DNA of 32,370 nucleotides from Aquificaceae bacterium (GCA_025057455.1 JANWWY010000010.1:10479-42848), one strand, 5' to 3'. Positions 8,160-16,049 are shown, counted from the first letter of the stretch. A program made the numbers and translations. Notes: a model not told the origin generated them from the sequence alone.

Positions 8160-8847
8160 GTATTACTATTTCTACCCTTCTATTTTGAGCTCTTCCCTCG
8201 GGGGTTGTATTGGGAACCATGGGTCTTGTGTCCGCATAGCCCGATGCCTTTAATCTTTCTGGCTCTATCCCTTTGGCTATAAAGTATCTTACTATGGAGC
8301 CTGCCCTTGCTGTGGAAAGTTCCCAGTTGGATGGGAACCTTTCTGTAGATATGGGAATGTTGTCCGTATGACCTTCTACCTCTACAGGGTTGGGTATGTC
8401 CCTGATTATCTCATAGAGCTTATCTAAAAGAAGCCTCATTTCTGGTTTTATATCCGCACTTCCAGGCTCAAAAAGTAGCTTTTCCTGGAGAATGAGCCTT
8501 ATGCCTATAGCCTCGTAGGCTACCTTTATCTCACCATCAAGCCCTAACTTTTTCATTAGTTCCTGAAGTTCCTGTATCTGTCTCTGTATGCGCCTTCCTT
8601 TTTCCGTTGGCTCAGCCCTTTTTAGCACTGGTTCGGGGAGTATCTGCTTTGGTAATGCTTCCTGAAAGGGAACCATTCTTATACCAAAGGCCTTTGCAAA
8701 TGCCTGGGCGTATTCCATAGCAGCCTGCTTGCCTGCCTGTGCCATTGCAAACAAAGCAATAAACAGGCATAACAACAGTGTAAGAAAGTCCGCATAAGGT
8801 ATAGCCCACTTCTCAGAAACTTCTTCTGGACACTTTTTCTTTTTCAT
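8104..8847 (-). CDS. motB: Flagellar motor stator protein MotB
   Basis: A 247-residue stator subunit. The N-terminus has a plug-and-helix segment WAIPYADFLTLLLCLFIALFA in which D20 is the expected proton-carrying aspartate. Residues 130-235 form the OmpA/MotB peptidoglycan-binding domain, with EGHTDNIPI, NWELSTARA and GRAQNRRVEIVI. It anchors MotA to the cell wall and, with it, drives flagellar rotation. Its ATG overlaps the motA stop by four bases. The tail (about 18 codons) overlaps the DegT gene on the other strand. Confidence 0.94.
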   Translation of the reverse strand: MKKKKCPEEVSEKWAIPYADFLTLLLCLFIALFAMAQAGKQAAMEYAQAFAKAFGIRMVPFQEALPKQILPEPVLKRAEPTEKGRRIQRQIQELQELMKKLGLDGEIKVAYEAIGIRLILQEKLLFEPGSADIKPEMRLLLDKLYEIIRDIPNPVEVEGHTDNIPISTERFPSNWELSTARAGSIVRYFIAKGIEPERLKASGYADTRPMVPNTTPEGRAQNRRVEIVILNIRGAELTRPQTKENQQ

Positions 8848-9593
8848 CCCTTTATCTCAACGTATGAGCTTAGCCGTTCTTCTATAAGTCTGGGGTTTTC
8901 CCCTCTTACCATCATCTTGCATGCATCCAGCACCATGTACATCCTCATTATTTCCTCCTTAGACTTTATCTTTATCTTCTTGGAAATGGGTCCGAACACA
9001 AGGTAAGAGAAGGTTATTCCATAAACGGTTGCCACAAAGGCTGCAGATATACCAGCGGCAAGCTCCTGGGCGTTATCCAAGCTTTTAAGTGCCTTCATAA
9101 GTCCAAAAACCGCACCTACGAGACCAAAGGTGGGTGCACTCTCCGCAGAGTTCTTCCAGTACTCCACCGCAATCTCAAAATCCTCCTCTTTCTTGGCTAT
9201 TTCTGCCTCTAAGCTCTCCGCCAAAACATGTTCATCCACACCAAGCACCATGAGGTCTATAGCCCTCCTTAGGAAGGGGTCATCTATCTCCTCAGCTCTC
9301 GTTTCTAAGGCAAGCATACCCTCTTTCCTCACAAGGTTTGCCAGCTCCACAAGCTTATTTTTCGTTTCAAGGGCTTCACTTCCACCCCCCTTGAAGGCTA
9401 TCTTTAGACCTTCTATTATCAGAGAAAATTTTGATATGGGCATAGTAACGAGGCTCGCAAAAAGTGTTGTGGGTACCACTATAACAAAGGCGGCGGGCTG
9501 TATCAAAAAGAGTATGTTCGCACCTTTTAGTATTGCACCCACCAAAAGAGCAACCAATCCCCCTACTATACCTACAACTGTTAAAAGGTCCAT
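8844..9593 (-). CDS. motA: Flagellar motor stator protein MotA
   Basis: From the ATG at 9593 the product is 249 residues, starting MDLLTVVGIVGGLVALLVG. Four membrane segments are expected; two near the N-terminus and two (about 150-170 and 180-200) around SAPTFGLVGAVFGLMKAL, where the family's key proline lies, with the cytoplasmic torque-generating loop between. An in-frame TTG at 9617 would add eight residues, but the ATG at 9593 lies seven bases after a perfect TATAAT and matches the usual MotA N-terminus, so I prefer it. It forms an operon with motB. No flagellar sigma-28 promoter motif was seen. Confidence 0.92.
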   Translation of the reverse strand: MDLLTVVGIVGGLVALLVGAILKGANILFLIQPAAFVIVVPTTLFASLVTMPISKFSLIIEGLKIAFKGGGSEALETKNKLVELANLVRKEGMLALETRAEEIDDPFLRRAIDLMVLGVDEHVLAESLEAEIAKKEEDFEIAVEYWKNSAESAPTFGLVGAVFGLMKALKSLDNAQELAAGISAAFVATVYGITFSYLVFGPISKKIKIKSKEEIMRMYMVLDACKMMVRGENPRLIEERLSSYVEIKG

Positions 9594-9600
9594 GGCTACT

Positions 9601-9628
9601 ATTATAACTATCGTCAACTACACGTTAA
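9601..9628 (-). promoter_or_regulatory. motA promoter, leaderless type
   Basis: On the minus strand TTAACG (9623-9628) precedes TATAAT (9601-9606) by 16 bases, and the ATG follows seven bases later. This places the start of transcription at the start codon. Confidence 0.5.
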
Positions 9629-9725
9629 TGTTTAGACCTTTAAAACCATTAATAAAACTTAAAAGTAGGAAAGATAGCTGATGTTGAATTGGGTTAAAGG
9701 TTTCTCAGCAAACATAACTATGATT

Positions 9726-9731
9726 TAATAT
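9726..9731 (+). promoter_or_regulatory. -10-like box of trpS
   Basis: TAATAT ends seven bases before the trpS ATG and no Shine-Dalgarno is present. A second candidate, TATGAT at 9719-9724, would give a leader of about eight bases. The -35 is poor for both. The 145 bases between motA and trpS hold only these promoter signals. Confidence 0.35.
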
Positions 9732-9738
9732 TTAAACC

Positions 9739-10917
9739 ATGAGAATCCTCAGTGGCATGAGACCTACTGGCAAGCTTCATCTTGGGCACTACTTTGGGGT
9801 CATAAAAAACTGGGTAAGGCTACAGGAAGAATACGAAACCCTCTACATGGTAGCGGACTGGCATGCTTTAACCACTGGATACAAGAGAGTAGAAGAGATA
9901 CCCCATAACATAGAAGAAATGGTCATTGACTGGTTAGTTCTTGGAATAGACCCAAAAAAAAGCGTGCTCTTTCAGCAGTCAAAGGTAAAGGAGCATGCGG
10001 AGCTTTTTCTACTCTTTTCTATGATAACCCCAAAAAGCTGGCTTGAATGGAATCCGACATACAAGGATACCAAATACAACCTTTTGAGGCTAACAGACCT
10101 AAGCTTTATGTTTAAGGGGGGGTTGAGGGACCAGGTAAAGGCCTTTGTGGCAAAGCTACCATACAAAATTGAAGACTTTGAAGCTTTAGAAGAACTTATA
10201 TTGGATGATATTTCCGATACGCTCATCCAAGCCCTTTTTGAGGGTTATTTGGAAAGGGGAGTGTTAAGGGAACTCAACGTTTCTAAGAGGGAGTTTTATG
10301 ACACGGATACCTACGGCTTTTTGGGTTATCCAGTCCTGCAAGCAGCTGATATACTTCTGTACAAGGCTCAGGCTGTTCCTGTTGGAGAGGACCAGCTTCC
10401 ACACATAGAACTGTCTAGAGAAATAGCAAGAAGGTTTAACGGGCTGTATGGAGAATTATTTCCAGAACCACAGGCAATTCTAACGGAGACACCAAAACTT
10501 TTAGGGACCGATGGGAGAAAGATGAGCAAATCTTACAACAACGCCATATACTTTGCGGACAGCAGGGAAGAGGTTCAGAGAAAGGTCATGAGCTTTTATA
10601 CGGACCCTCAAAAACTACGCAAGGGAGACCCGGGAAGACCTGAAATATGCCCAGTCTTCTTCTATCATAAACTCTTTACTCCGTCAGAAAAAGTAGAAGA
10701 GATAGAAAGGGATTGCAGGAGCGGAAAGCTTGGCTGTGTAGATTGCAAAAAGCTCATGTTTGAGGGATTAGAGGGCTTCTTGGCACCCATAAGGGAAAGA
10801 AGAGAAAGCATCTCAAAGAGTATGGTCTGGGATATCCTTAGAGAGGGGTCTGAAAGGGCAAGGAAGCTGGCAACTCAAACCATGGAAGAAGTAAGAGAAA
10901 GGCTAAAAGTGGGATGA
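9739..10917 (+). CDS. trpS: Tryptophanyl-tRNA synthetase with likely [4Fe-4S] site
   Basis: Class I synthetase charging tRNA(Trp). The HIGH-like motif is KLHLGH (12-17) and the KMSKS motif is at 261-265. At 392 residues it is about 60 longer than typical bacterial TrpRS; the extra stretch lies between WNPTYKD (104-110) and YGFLGYPVLQAADIL (192-206). C304, C326, C333 and C336 form a C-x21-C-x6-C-x2-C pattern closely resembling the cluster site known in Thermotoga maritima TrpRS, so an iron-sulfur cluster near the anticodon-binding region is likely. The gene leads a tightly coupled run (ATGA overlap with the PHP gene). Confidence 0.94.
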   Translation: MRILSGMRPTGKLHLGHYFGVIKNWVRLQEEYETLYMVADWHALTTGYKRVEEIPHNIEEMVIDWLVLGIDPKKSVLFQQSKVKEHAELFLLFSMITPKSWLEWNPTYKDTKYNLLRLTDLSFMFKGGLRDQVKAFVAKLPYKIEDFEALEELILDDISDTLIQALFEGYLERGVLRELNVSKREFYDTDTYGFLGYPVLQAADILLYKAQAVPVGEDQLPHIELSREIARRFNGLYGELFPEPQAILTETPKLLGTDGRKMSKSYNNAIYFADSREEVQRKVMSFYTDPQKLRKGDPGRPEICPVFFYHKLFTPSEKVEEIERDCRSGKLGCVDCKKLMFEGLEGFLAPIRERRESISKSMVWDILREGSERARKLATQTMEEVRERLKVG

Positions 10918-11963
10918 CCCTTATCTTTCTGCTCCTCTTACTGTTAGTGCTGTATTTTACCTTTGCCCATTTTTATCCCGTAAGAGGTTTTAAGGCAAAG
11001 TTTTCAAGTTTTACACCAAACACCCTCCCAAACCTATATCTTTATTCCTTTGAAATACACCTACATAGTCAGTTTTCTTACGATTCCCTTGGTAAGCCAG
11101 AGGATATAACAAAGACTGCCATAGAGGAAGACATAGACTATGTCATAGTTACAGACCACGAAAACGACTACATAAAACACTTTACCAGCGACAGAATAAT
11201 AGCAGGCGTGGAAAGAAAAATCACAGACGAAAAGGGTCAAATTCTTGGAGACCTTCTCGTGGTAGAGGACATAAAGGTTGTAGCCCATCCCTTCAAGGAA
11301 AAATACCGATGGAAGCTTGAGCTACCCGAAGACTATCTCTTTGAACTTGTTGACCTAAAGGATGCTCTCTTGGAAAGGAAAGCTCTTTTAGCTCTTTTTC
11401 TGCCTTACATTCTTTTAAGGGGTCTTTTCTCAATAAATTGGGCACTTGAGCCCCTTAAAAGGCTCATAGATGTGGAAAAATACCTTCAGCTCTATATGAA
11501 AATGGGTATAAAGAATCCTATTGTTGGTGGTCTTGACCACCATGTAAAGCTATACATAAGAGAGGTAGGTATAAGATTCCTTTTCCCTCACTACAGGCAT
11601 AGCTTTAGGCTCATGAGAAACTTTTTGATAAGCGACGAAAGAGTTACAGAAAAGAAGGATTTTCTCAGATTCCTGAAAAAAGGCAACCTTCTTATATCCT
11701 TCAGTCAAAAGCCTACCCTATACTGGAAGGAGGAGCAACGCCTCAAGGTGCTTCCGCCAGAGGATTGTCTTCTGTTAAAGCTTACGCAAAGGGGTAAGGA
11801 GTGCTATACGGGGTCTTACTTTGAAGTGGAGCCTTCCGCTGGTATAAATCTTTTTATTGGATATACTTATAAATTAAGGCTCGGATGGTTTTACCTTGGA
11901 CTAAAACCGCTTTTTGTTTTTCTCTGGAAGGAGGAACATAATGGAAGAGATGCCACTGCCTGA
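10914..11963 (+). CDS. Membrane-anchored PHP-domain metal phosphoesterase
   Basis: The 349-residue protein begins with one hydrophobic helix (2-18), an uncleaved anchor or signal, then a PHP-type metal site: H49 and H51 (EIHLHSQFS), D81-H82 (VTDHEND), H125 (VAHPF) and D208-H209 (GGLDHH). PHP domains hydrolyse phosphoester bonds with two or three metal ions; the substrate is unknown. Residues 150-195 and the last 40 residues contain further hydrophobic stretches. If the anchor is a signal-anchor, the active site would face the periplasm. Translation is coupled to trpS through ATGA and its 3' end overlaps the next small gene by 23 bases. Confidence 0.75.
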   Translation: MTLIFLLLLLLVLYFTFAHFYPVRGFKAKFSSFTPNTLPNLYLYSFEIHLHSQFSYDSLGKPEDITKTAIEEDIDYVIVTDHENDYIKHFTSDRIIAGVERKITDEKGQILGDLLVVEDIKVVAHPFKEKYRWKLELPEDYLFELVDLKDALLERKALLALFLPYILLRGLFSINWALEPLKRLIDVEKYLQLYMKMGIKNPIVGGLDHHVKLYIREVGIRFLFPHYRHSFRLMRNFLISDERVTEKKDFLRFLKKGNLLISFSQKPTLYWKEEQRLKVLPPEDCLLLKLTQRGKECYTGSYFEVEPSAGINLFIGYTYKLRLGWFYLGLKPLFVFLWKEEHNGRDATA

Positions 11964-12171
11964 AGACATAAAGGAAAGGATACTGCGGAAGGTATCAAAC
12001 AAAGCCCTGGCTCTTAAAGCCTTTGAATACATAAAGCTTGTAAGAAGGGAAGATGGAAGCCTTTGGGTAAAGGAAGAGTTTGATGAGGTTAATAACCATG
12101 CCCTTTGGTTTATGGTGCTTGCGTGTGTAAACTACGCACAGAGACTTTTGAAAGGAGAGGAGATAGACTAA
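11941..12171 (+). CDS. Small conserved-looking protein of unknown function
   Basis: The 76-residue product is not recognised. It begins MEEMPLPEDIKERILRKV, is mostly charged helix, and has a short hydrophobic stretch HALWFMVLACVNYAQ (50-64). I chose the ATG at 11941 because GGAAGGAGG lies six bases upstream; an in-frame ATG at 11914 would lie deep inside the PHP gene without such a site. It overlaps the PHP gene by 23 bases and shares one base (TAATG) with the pterin gene downstream, so it is part of that operon and may act with one of them. Confidence 0.6.
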   Translation: MEEMPLPEDIKERILRKVSNKALALKAFEYIKLVRREDGSLWVKEEFDEVNNHALWFMVLACVNYAQRLLKGEEID

Positions 12172-12518
12172 TGCCTTGGAATGTGATAGTTAAGAAAAAA
12201 TTTAGCTGGGCACACTTTCTGACGGACTATCACGGTTCGCCTGAGCCAATTCACGGGCACACATGGATGGTAGAGGTTCACATAAGAGCGAATAATGTTG
12301 ACAAGGGTGGCATGGGTTATGACTTTTTAGAAGTGGAAGGTTTCCTTAGAGAGCTTCTCCCAGACTACAGGCTTATAAACGATTTTGTGGACTTCTCACC
12401 CAGCGCAGAGAATATGGCAAAGTGGATTTACGAAAGGGTAAAGGAAAGGTACCCCACAGTCTCCAAGGTGGTGGTTTGGGAAAAGGAAGACTGTGGGGCT
12501 GAGTACTGGGAAGATTAA
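12171..12518 (+). CDS. PTPS-III-like 6-pyruvoyltetrahydropterin synthase family protein (possible FolB substitute)
   Basis: A 115-residue COG0720 protein. Zinc ligands are H15 (FSWAHF), H28 and H30 (HGHTW). The catalytic cysteine of QueD is absent; instead the loop reads PEPIHGH, giving the ExxHGH motif (E25) reported for PTPS-III, which makes 6-hydroxymethyl-dihydropterin and replaces dihydroneopterin aldolase (FolB). The Asp-His pair is D65-Y66, so the His is also missing. PSAENMAKWI (77-86) and E104 fit the family. With folE and folP elsewhere in the window this fits folate synthesis, though this is inference. The start at 12171 has GGAGAGGAG upstream; an earlier ATG at 12105 would not give a family-like N-terminus. 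It shares the bases TTAA with the opposite gene's stop. Confidence 0.75.
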   Translation: MPWNVIVKKKFSWAHFLTDYHGSPEPIHGHTWMVEVHIRANNVDKGGMGYDFLEVEGFLRELLPDYRLINDFVDFSPSAENMAKWIYERVKERYPTVSKVVVWEKEDCGAEYWED

Positions 12519-12973
12519 CAGCTTGAGCAATGTGACTCTTTGGCCTCTCTTGCTTTCTTAGCCATTTCTGGGTCGTAGGCTTTGCCCTGCCAAAGCATCT
12601 GATAAACCACCTCGTATGTGCTTTCCGCAAGCTCGGTCAGCTCCTTAAAGAGCTTGTTAAAGCCTTCGCTTCTGTGGGACTCTTCGTGGTCTTCCAGGGA
12701 CCTCCAGAAGGTAATTATGAGCACCTCTCTGTTCTTGAGGGGGTGTTCGGTAGTTTGTCCTGCAGTTGAACCCTCAAGGGAAACACCGCCCGTGTTCAGA
12801 GCAACAAACCCACCGTAGAAGCCTGTGTCTGAGTGGTAGGTTTTTACATGCTCGCAGAGGTATGCCACCCTTTCAGCCACATCGTCTATGGTGACACCCT
12901 CCTTTAACACTACATAGTTTATGTTTACTACCGCATCCTCTGGAACGTTTACTATAAGGTTGTTTCCATACAT
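12515..12973 (-). CDS. Half-size sulfur-oxygenase-reductase-like protein
   Basis: The 152-residue protein has the look of a dimeric alpha-beta barrel. ITFWRSLEDHEESHR (87-101) and ESTYEVVY (117-124) resemble the segments of sulfur oxygenase reductase (SOR) that carry the mononuclear iron ligands H86, H90 and E114; the counterparts here would be H96, H100 and E117. SOR is about 310 residues and made of two such halves; only one is present. The SOR core cysteine has no exact match (C40 lies near), and there is an unusual C-terminal HCSSC (C149, C152). SOR similarity is from memory of the family sequence. A generic heme/monooxygenase-fold (Dabb or ABM) protein is the alternative. AGGAGGTG precedes the ATG. 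Confidence 0.55.
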   Translation of the reverse strand: MYGNNLIVNVPEDAVVNINYVVLKEGVTIDDVAERVAYLCEHVKTYHSDTGFYGGFVALNTGGVSLEGSTAGQTTEHPLKNREVLIITFWRSLEDHEESHRSEGFNKLFKELTELAESTYEVVYQMLWQGKAYDPEMAKKAREAKESHCSSC

Positions 12974-13007
12974 GGTTGCACCTCCTACAAGACTTTAATT
13001 GTTTTAG

Positions 13008-13013
13008 AATATA
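13008..13013 (-). promoter_or_regulatory. Candidate -10 of the SOR-like gene
   Basis: TATATT on the minus strand lies 34 bases before the ATG, giving a leader of about 28 bases with AGGAGGTG in it. No good -35 is visible. The 88-base gap after the alcohol dehydrogenase gene would also permit read-through from upstream. Confidence 0.3.
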
Positions 13014-13061
13014 TAAAACTTCTTATGAGTTTGCTATGCTCTCGGTCATAAATATTGAAAC

Positions 13062-14222
13062 TTAATATCCCTCGTATGACCTTTCGTAGAGCCTTTGCAC
13101 ATCTTCAGGCGTGGGCTCCACTGGGTTTATAGCAAAAAGGCCTCTCGAGAGCATGTAAACATCTTCCGCAAGCCTATCAAGCTTTTCCCTCTCCACACCT
13201 AACTCCTTTAAGCTTAACCTCATACCTACCCTTTGAAGAAAGTCTTCAAGAGCCTTTACCGCCATATGGGGATGAGAAGGATAACCCATAAGCTCCGCAA
13301 ACAGAGCGTATTTTTCTGGGTTTCCCCTGTAGTTGAATTCCATCACGGCCACTGCAAGGGCTGCAAGACCATCCCCGTGAGCTACATGAGGATAGTGGGC
13401 TGATACGGGATGCTCCATACCGTGGATAAGGGCTACCCTTTTCCTATCTATGGCTATCCCTGCCAGCATGGCAGCGTAGCTCATGTAGGACCTTGCCTTT
13501 AGGTTTTCTGGCTCTTCTATTGCTACGGGAAGCCAATCCCTTATTATCTGTATGGACCTTATGGCTAACTCCTCCGCCAATTGGTTGGACAGCCTGTTGG
13601 TTAAAGATTCAAGGGCATGCATAAGGGCATCTACACCAGTCTTTGCGGTCAGCCTTCTATCCATACTCACAGTAAGGGAAGGGTCAACTATGGCAACCTT
13701 TGGGTAATTGAGAGAGTGGGATATGACCATTTTTTCCTTCCTGATGGGGTTAGAAATAACTGAATACCTGTTTACCTCGCTTCCAGTGCCAGCGGTGGTG
13801 GGTATGCATATGACTGGTCTGTTTAGGAAGGGGATGAGCCTTGGACCCTCTGGGTAGTTTACATAATCCCAACAGTATCCCTCGTTGGAAGAAACTATGG
13901 ATATTGCCTTTGCGGAGTCTAGACTGCTTCCACCACCCAATCCTACTATGTAGTCTATCTTTTCTTTCACCACAAGCTCGCTGGCAAGGTTGACTACCTT
14001 GTCGGTTGGGTTTGGGTCTATTTGGTCAAAAATAAAGACTTCTTCAGCACCGTTTTTCTTTAAGGAATCTACCAAGGTTTGTATGGCTCCGTTTTCCTTA
14101 GTGCTTCTCCTGCCTGTAACCACAAGCACCCTGTAGCCAAAGCGCCTACCTATCTCCCCTACTTTTTTTAAGCTTCCTGTTCCAAAAATTACCTCAACGG
14201 GTAGGTAAAACTCAAAGTTCAT
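13062..14222 (-). CDS. Iron-containing (group III) alcohol dehydrogenase
   Basis: A 386-residue Fe-ADH family oxidoreductase. The nucleotide-binding motif GGGSSLDSAKA is at 96-106 and PTTAGTGSEV at 141-150. Metal ligands expected from the family are D198 and H202 (TGVDALMHALE), H267 (LIHGMEHP) and H282 (AHGDGLA). Substrate cannot be told; family members act on simple alcohols, diols or hydroxyacids. The ATG overlaps the stop of the DksA/TraR-type gene by four bases. No truncation is visible. Confidence 0.9.
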   Translation of the reverse strand: MNFEFYLPVEVIFGTGSLKKVGEIGRRFGYRVLVVTGRRSTKENGAIQTLVDSLKKNGAEEVFIFDQIDPNPTDKVVNLASELVVKEKIDYIVGLGGGSSLDSAKAISIVSSNEGYCWDYVNYPEGPRLIPFLNRPVICIPTTAGTGSEVNRYSVISNPIRKEKMVISHSLNYPKVAIVDPSLTVSMDRRLTAKTGVDALMHALESLTNRLSNQLAEELAIRSIQIIRDWLPVAIEEPENLKARSYMSYAAMLAGIAIDRKRVALIHGMEHPVSAHYPHVAHGDGLAALAVAVMEFNYRGNPEKYALFAELMGYPSHPHMAVKALEDFLQRVGMRLSLKELGVEREKLDRLAEDVYMLSRGLFAINPVEPTPEDVQRLYERSYEGY

Positions 14223-14662
14223 GCCTCGGTTATGTCCTCTCTCTGGAGCTCTACCTCTTCGGGGATTGTAGCTTCAAAGGTAATTGCTGGGTATGTGGGC
14301 ACTATGCCTTCTTCTTCTGCCTTTTCCGCACAGTGAGCATGATATCTTGTCCAAGGAAGTGCCATTAGCCTTTCAAGGGGTATTTCTTCTCCGCAGTACT
14401 CGCATATGCCGTAGGTACCACCCTGCATTTTATTGAGGGCATGGTCAATCTCCTTTATAATGAAGAACTCTCTGCTGGACAGAGTGTCTAACAGTTCTTG
14501 TGTATAGGTCATCTGCCCTATGTCTTCAAGGTCTCTTGGCTCTTTTACTTCTTCTTCAATGCGTGCTTGCGTATCCTCCTTTTTCTTGTAGCGTTCAAGG
14601 AGCTTCTCTTTTTCTTCAATTAGTTTGTCCCTTAGTGTTTGTAGTTGTTCTCTCGTAAGCAT
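14219..14662 (-). CDS. DksA/TraR-family zinc-finger protein
   Basis: A 147-residue protein with a long N-terminal coiled coil (about 1-80) and a C4-type finger: C87-x2-C90 in YGICEYCGEEIPLERL and H108...C111 in RYHAHC, so the third cysteine of classical DksA is replaced by histidine. DksA proteins reach into the RNA polymerase secondary channel to tune transcription with ppGpp; this shorter type is a family relative and the role is inferred. The start has GGAGG five bases upstream. It overlaps the alcohol dehydrogenase gene by an ATGA. Confidence 0.85.
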   Translation of the reverse strand: MLTREQLQTLRDKLIEEKEKLLERYKKKEDTQARIEEEVKEPRDLEDIGQMTYTQELLDTLSSREFFIIKEIDHALNKMQGGTYGICEYCGEEIPLERLMALPWTRYHAHCAEKAEEEGIVPTYPAITFEATIPEEVELQREDITEA

Positions 14663-14699
14663 GCTTACCTCCTTAGGAAGAATTCAGAATAATATATGC

Positions 14700-14705
14700 T
14701 AAAAT
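14700..14705 (+). promoter_or_regulatory. -10-like box of the PpiD-like gene
   Basis: TAAAAT ends eight bases before the ATG at 14714. TAATAT at 14690-14695 is a second candidate, leaving about 12 bases of leader. Neither leaves room for a Shine-Dalgarno. Confidence 0.3.
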
Positions 14706-14713
14706 TTTCCACC

Positions 14714-16048
14714 ATGTATTCCATACTTCACAGATATAAAGCCATAACAGTAGCTATTATATCAGTTGCTACTGTAGGCTTTTTCCTGTGGCTTTTCTTT
14801 GCGGGTGGTGTGGCGGATATAACTTCACCCTCTAAAAGGTGCGTAGCGGAAGTAGGGTCTGGTTGCGTAACTTTGAAGGATTACAGAAGGGAATTGCTTC
14901 GCTTCTCAAACCTTCTTCAAAACCCTCAAATGGAGCAGTTCGTGAGGGAGCAGGTGCTTTCAAACCTAATAGCCCAGGAGCTTCTTTATCAAAAGGCAAA
15001 AAGCCTTTCCTTTATAGCCAGCGATGAGGAAGTTGTAGAGGTGATAAAATCTGACCCAACCTTTCAAGAGGGTGGTTTTTTTACCGCATCAAAATACAGG
15101 GAAGTTCTATCAAGGGTAAATATGACACCAGAAGAGTATGAGGAATATCTGAGAAAGGTTCTGAGCGTGCAAAAGCTTATAAACCTTCTAACAAACGGCA
15201 TCTACCTAACGGAGCAAGAAGCGGAGATTAACCTACTTGCGGAATCCACTCTTTTGTACGGTAGCCTTTACATCGTAACGCCCGCAGATGTAAAGGATAA
15301 GTATTCACCTACAGAACAGGAACTTCTTGAATACTACCAAAAACACAGGGAAAGCTTTAAAAAGCCAGAGGCAAAGATAGTACGTCTGTGGAGGGAAAAG
15401 GATAAGGAAAAAGCCCTGAACATATACAAAGAGCTCAAGGCTGGTAATAATCCCGAAGGATTTCAAGAATTTAAATTACCCGATGACGACGGAAAAATAG
15501 AAACAGAGCTAAAGGCTGAGGTGCAAAAGCTAAGCATTCAGGAAAAAGTCAGCATAACAAAAAGAGGAGAAGAGTATGTGGTGCTTTACTTGAAAGAAGT
15601 CCTGCCCGCAGGTTATGAGAGCTTTGAAAAGGTAAAGGAGAAGGTAAAGGAAAGGCTGATAGAAGAAAAGACAAGTTCTTTGGCTCTTGAGAGGGCAAAG
15701 GAGGTTGCCCAGAGCCTAAAGGAAGGCAAGAAGCCCGAGGCAAGAGCCCTCAACTTTTCAGATACACCCGTTGCCCAGCTTAGTGCGGTGGTGAACATAC
15801 AAGAGAGAGATTTGACCAATCTTCTGCTTTCGGAGGAAAAAGTCTTTGGTCCATACCCTCTGAGACAAGGCTACGGCGTGCTTTTGATAGAAAGAAGAAG
15901 CAAAAAGGACATGAGTAAGGAAGAAAGAGAGGAAGTCCTGAAGGACATCCTCAGCCTAAAGTCTCAGGCTTTGCTTAACCAGCACATTGAGAGCATGAAG
16001 AAAAATACAAAAATACGCATAAACAAAGAACTTCTTGGAGGTGAATAG
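14714..16048 (+). CDS. PpiD/SurA-like periplasmic chaperone, membrane-anchored
   Basis: From the ATG at 14714 the product is 444 residues and begins MYSILHRYKAITVAIISV, giving a positively charged N-end and one membrane helix (about 9-30), as in PpiD. Residues 55-175 resemble the SurA/PpiD N-terminal chaperone domain (EQFVREQVLSNLIAQELLYQ), and 195-290 and 300-420 are weakly PPIase/parvulin-like with a last helix cap. Canonical parvulin motifs are not clear, so isomerase activity is doubtful. It would help outer-membrane or exported proteins fold. An ATG at 14696 adds six residues but lies against a -10-like box. Citryl-CoA lyase follows after one base. Confidence 0.75.
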   Translation: MYSILHRYKAITVAIISVATVGFFLWLFFAGGVADITSPSKRCVAEVGSGCVTLKDYRRELLRFSNLLQNPQMEQFVREQVLSNLIAQELLYQKAKSLSFIASDEEVVEVIKSDPTFQEGGFFTASKYREVLSRVNMTPEEYEEYLRKVLSVQKLINLLTNGIYLTEQEAEINLLAESTLLYGSLYIVTPADVKDKYSPTEQELLEYYQKHRESFKKPEAKIVRLWREKDKEKALNIYKELKAGNNPEGFQEFKLPDDDGKIETELKAEVQKLSIQEKVSITKRGEEYVVLYLKEVLPAGYESFEKVKEKVKERLIEEKTSSLALERAKEVAQSLKEGKKPEARALNFSDTPVAQLSAVVNIQERDLTNLLLSEEKVFGPYPLRQGYGVLLIERRSKKDMSKEEREEVLKDILSLKSQALLNQHIESMKKNTKIRINKELLGGE

Positions 16049-16049
16049 C

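Noticed and set aside
9130-9681. Plus-strand frame of 183 codons over motA
   Set aside because: Serine-rich mirror of motA with no domain or ribosome binding site; motA motifs are clear on the other strand.
9594-9738. Flagellar sigma-28 promoter upstream of motA
   Set aside because: No TAAA...GCCGATAA-like arrangement; a housekeeping-type promoter is present.
12171-12518. Queuosine enzyme QueD
   Set aside because: The catalytic cysteine and histidine of QueD are missing; the ExxHGH motif fits PTPS-III better.
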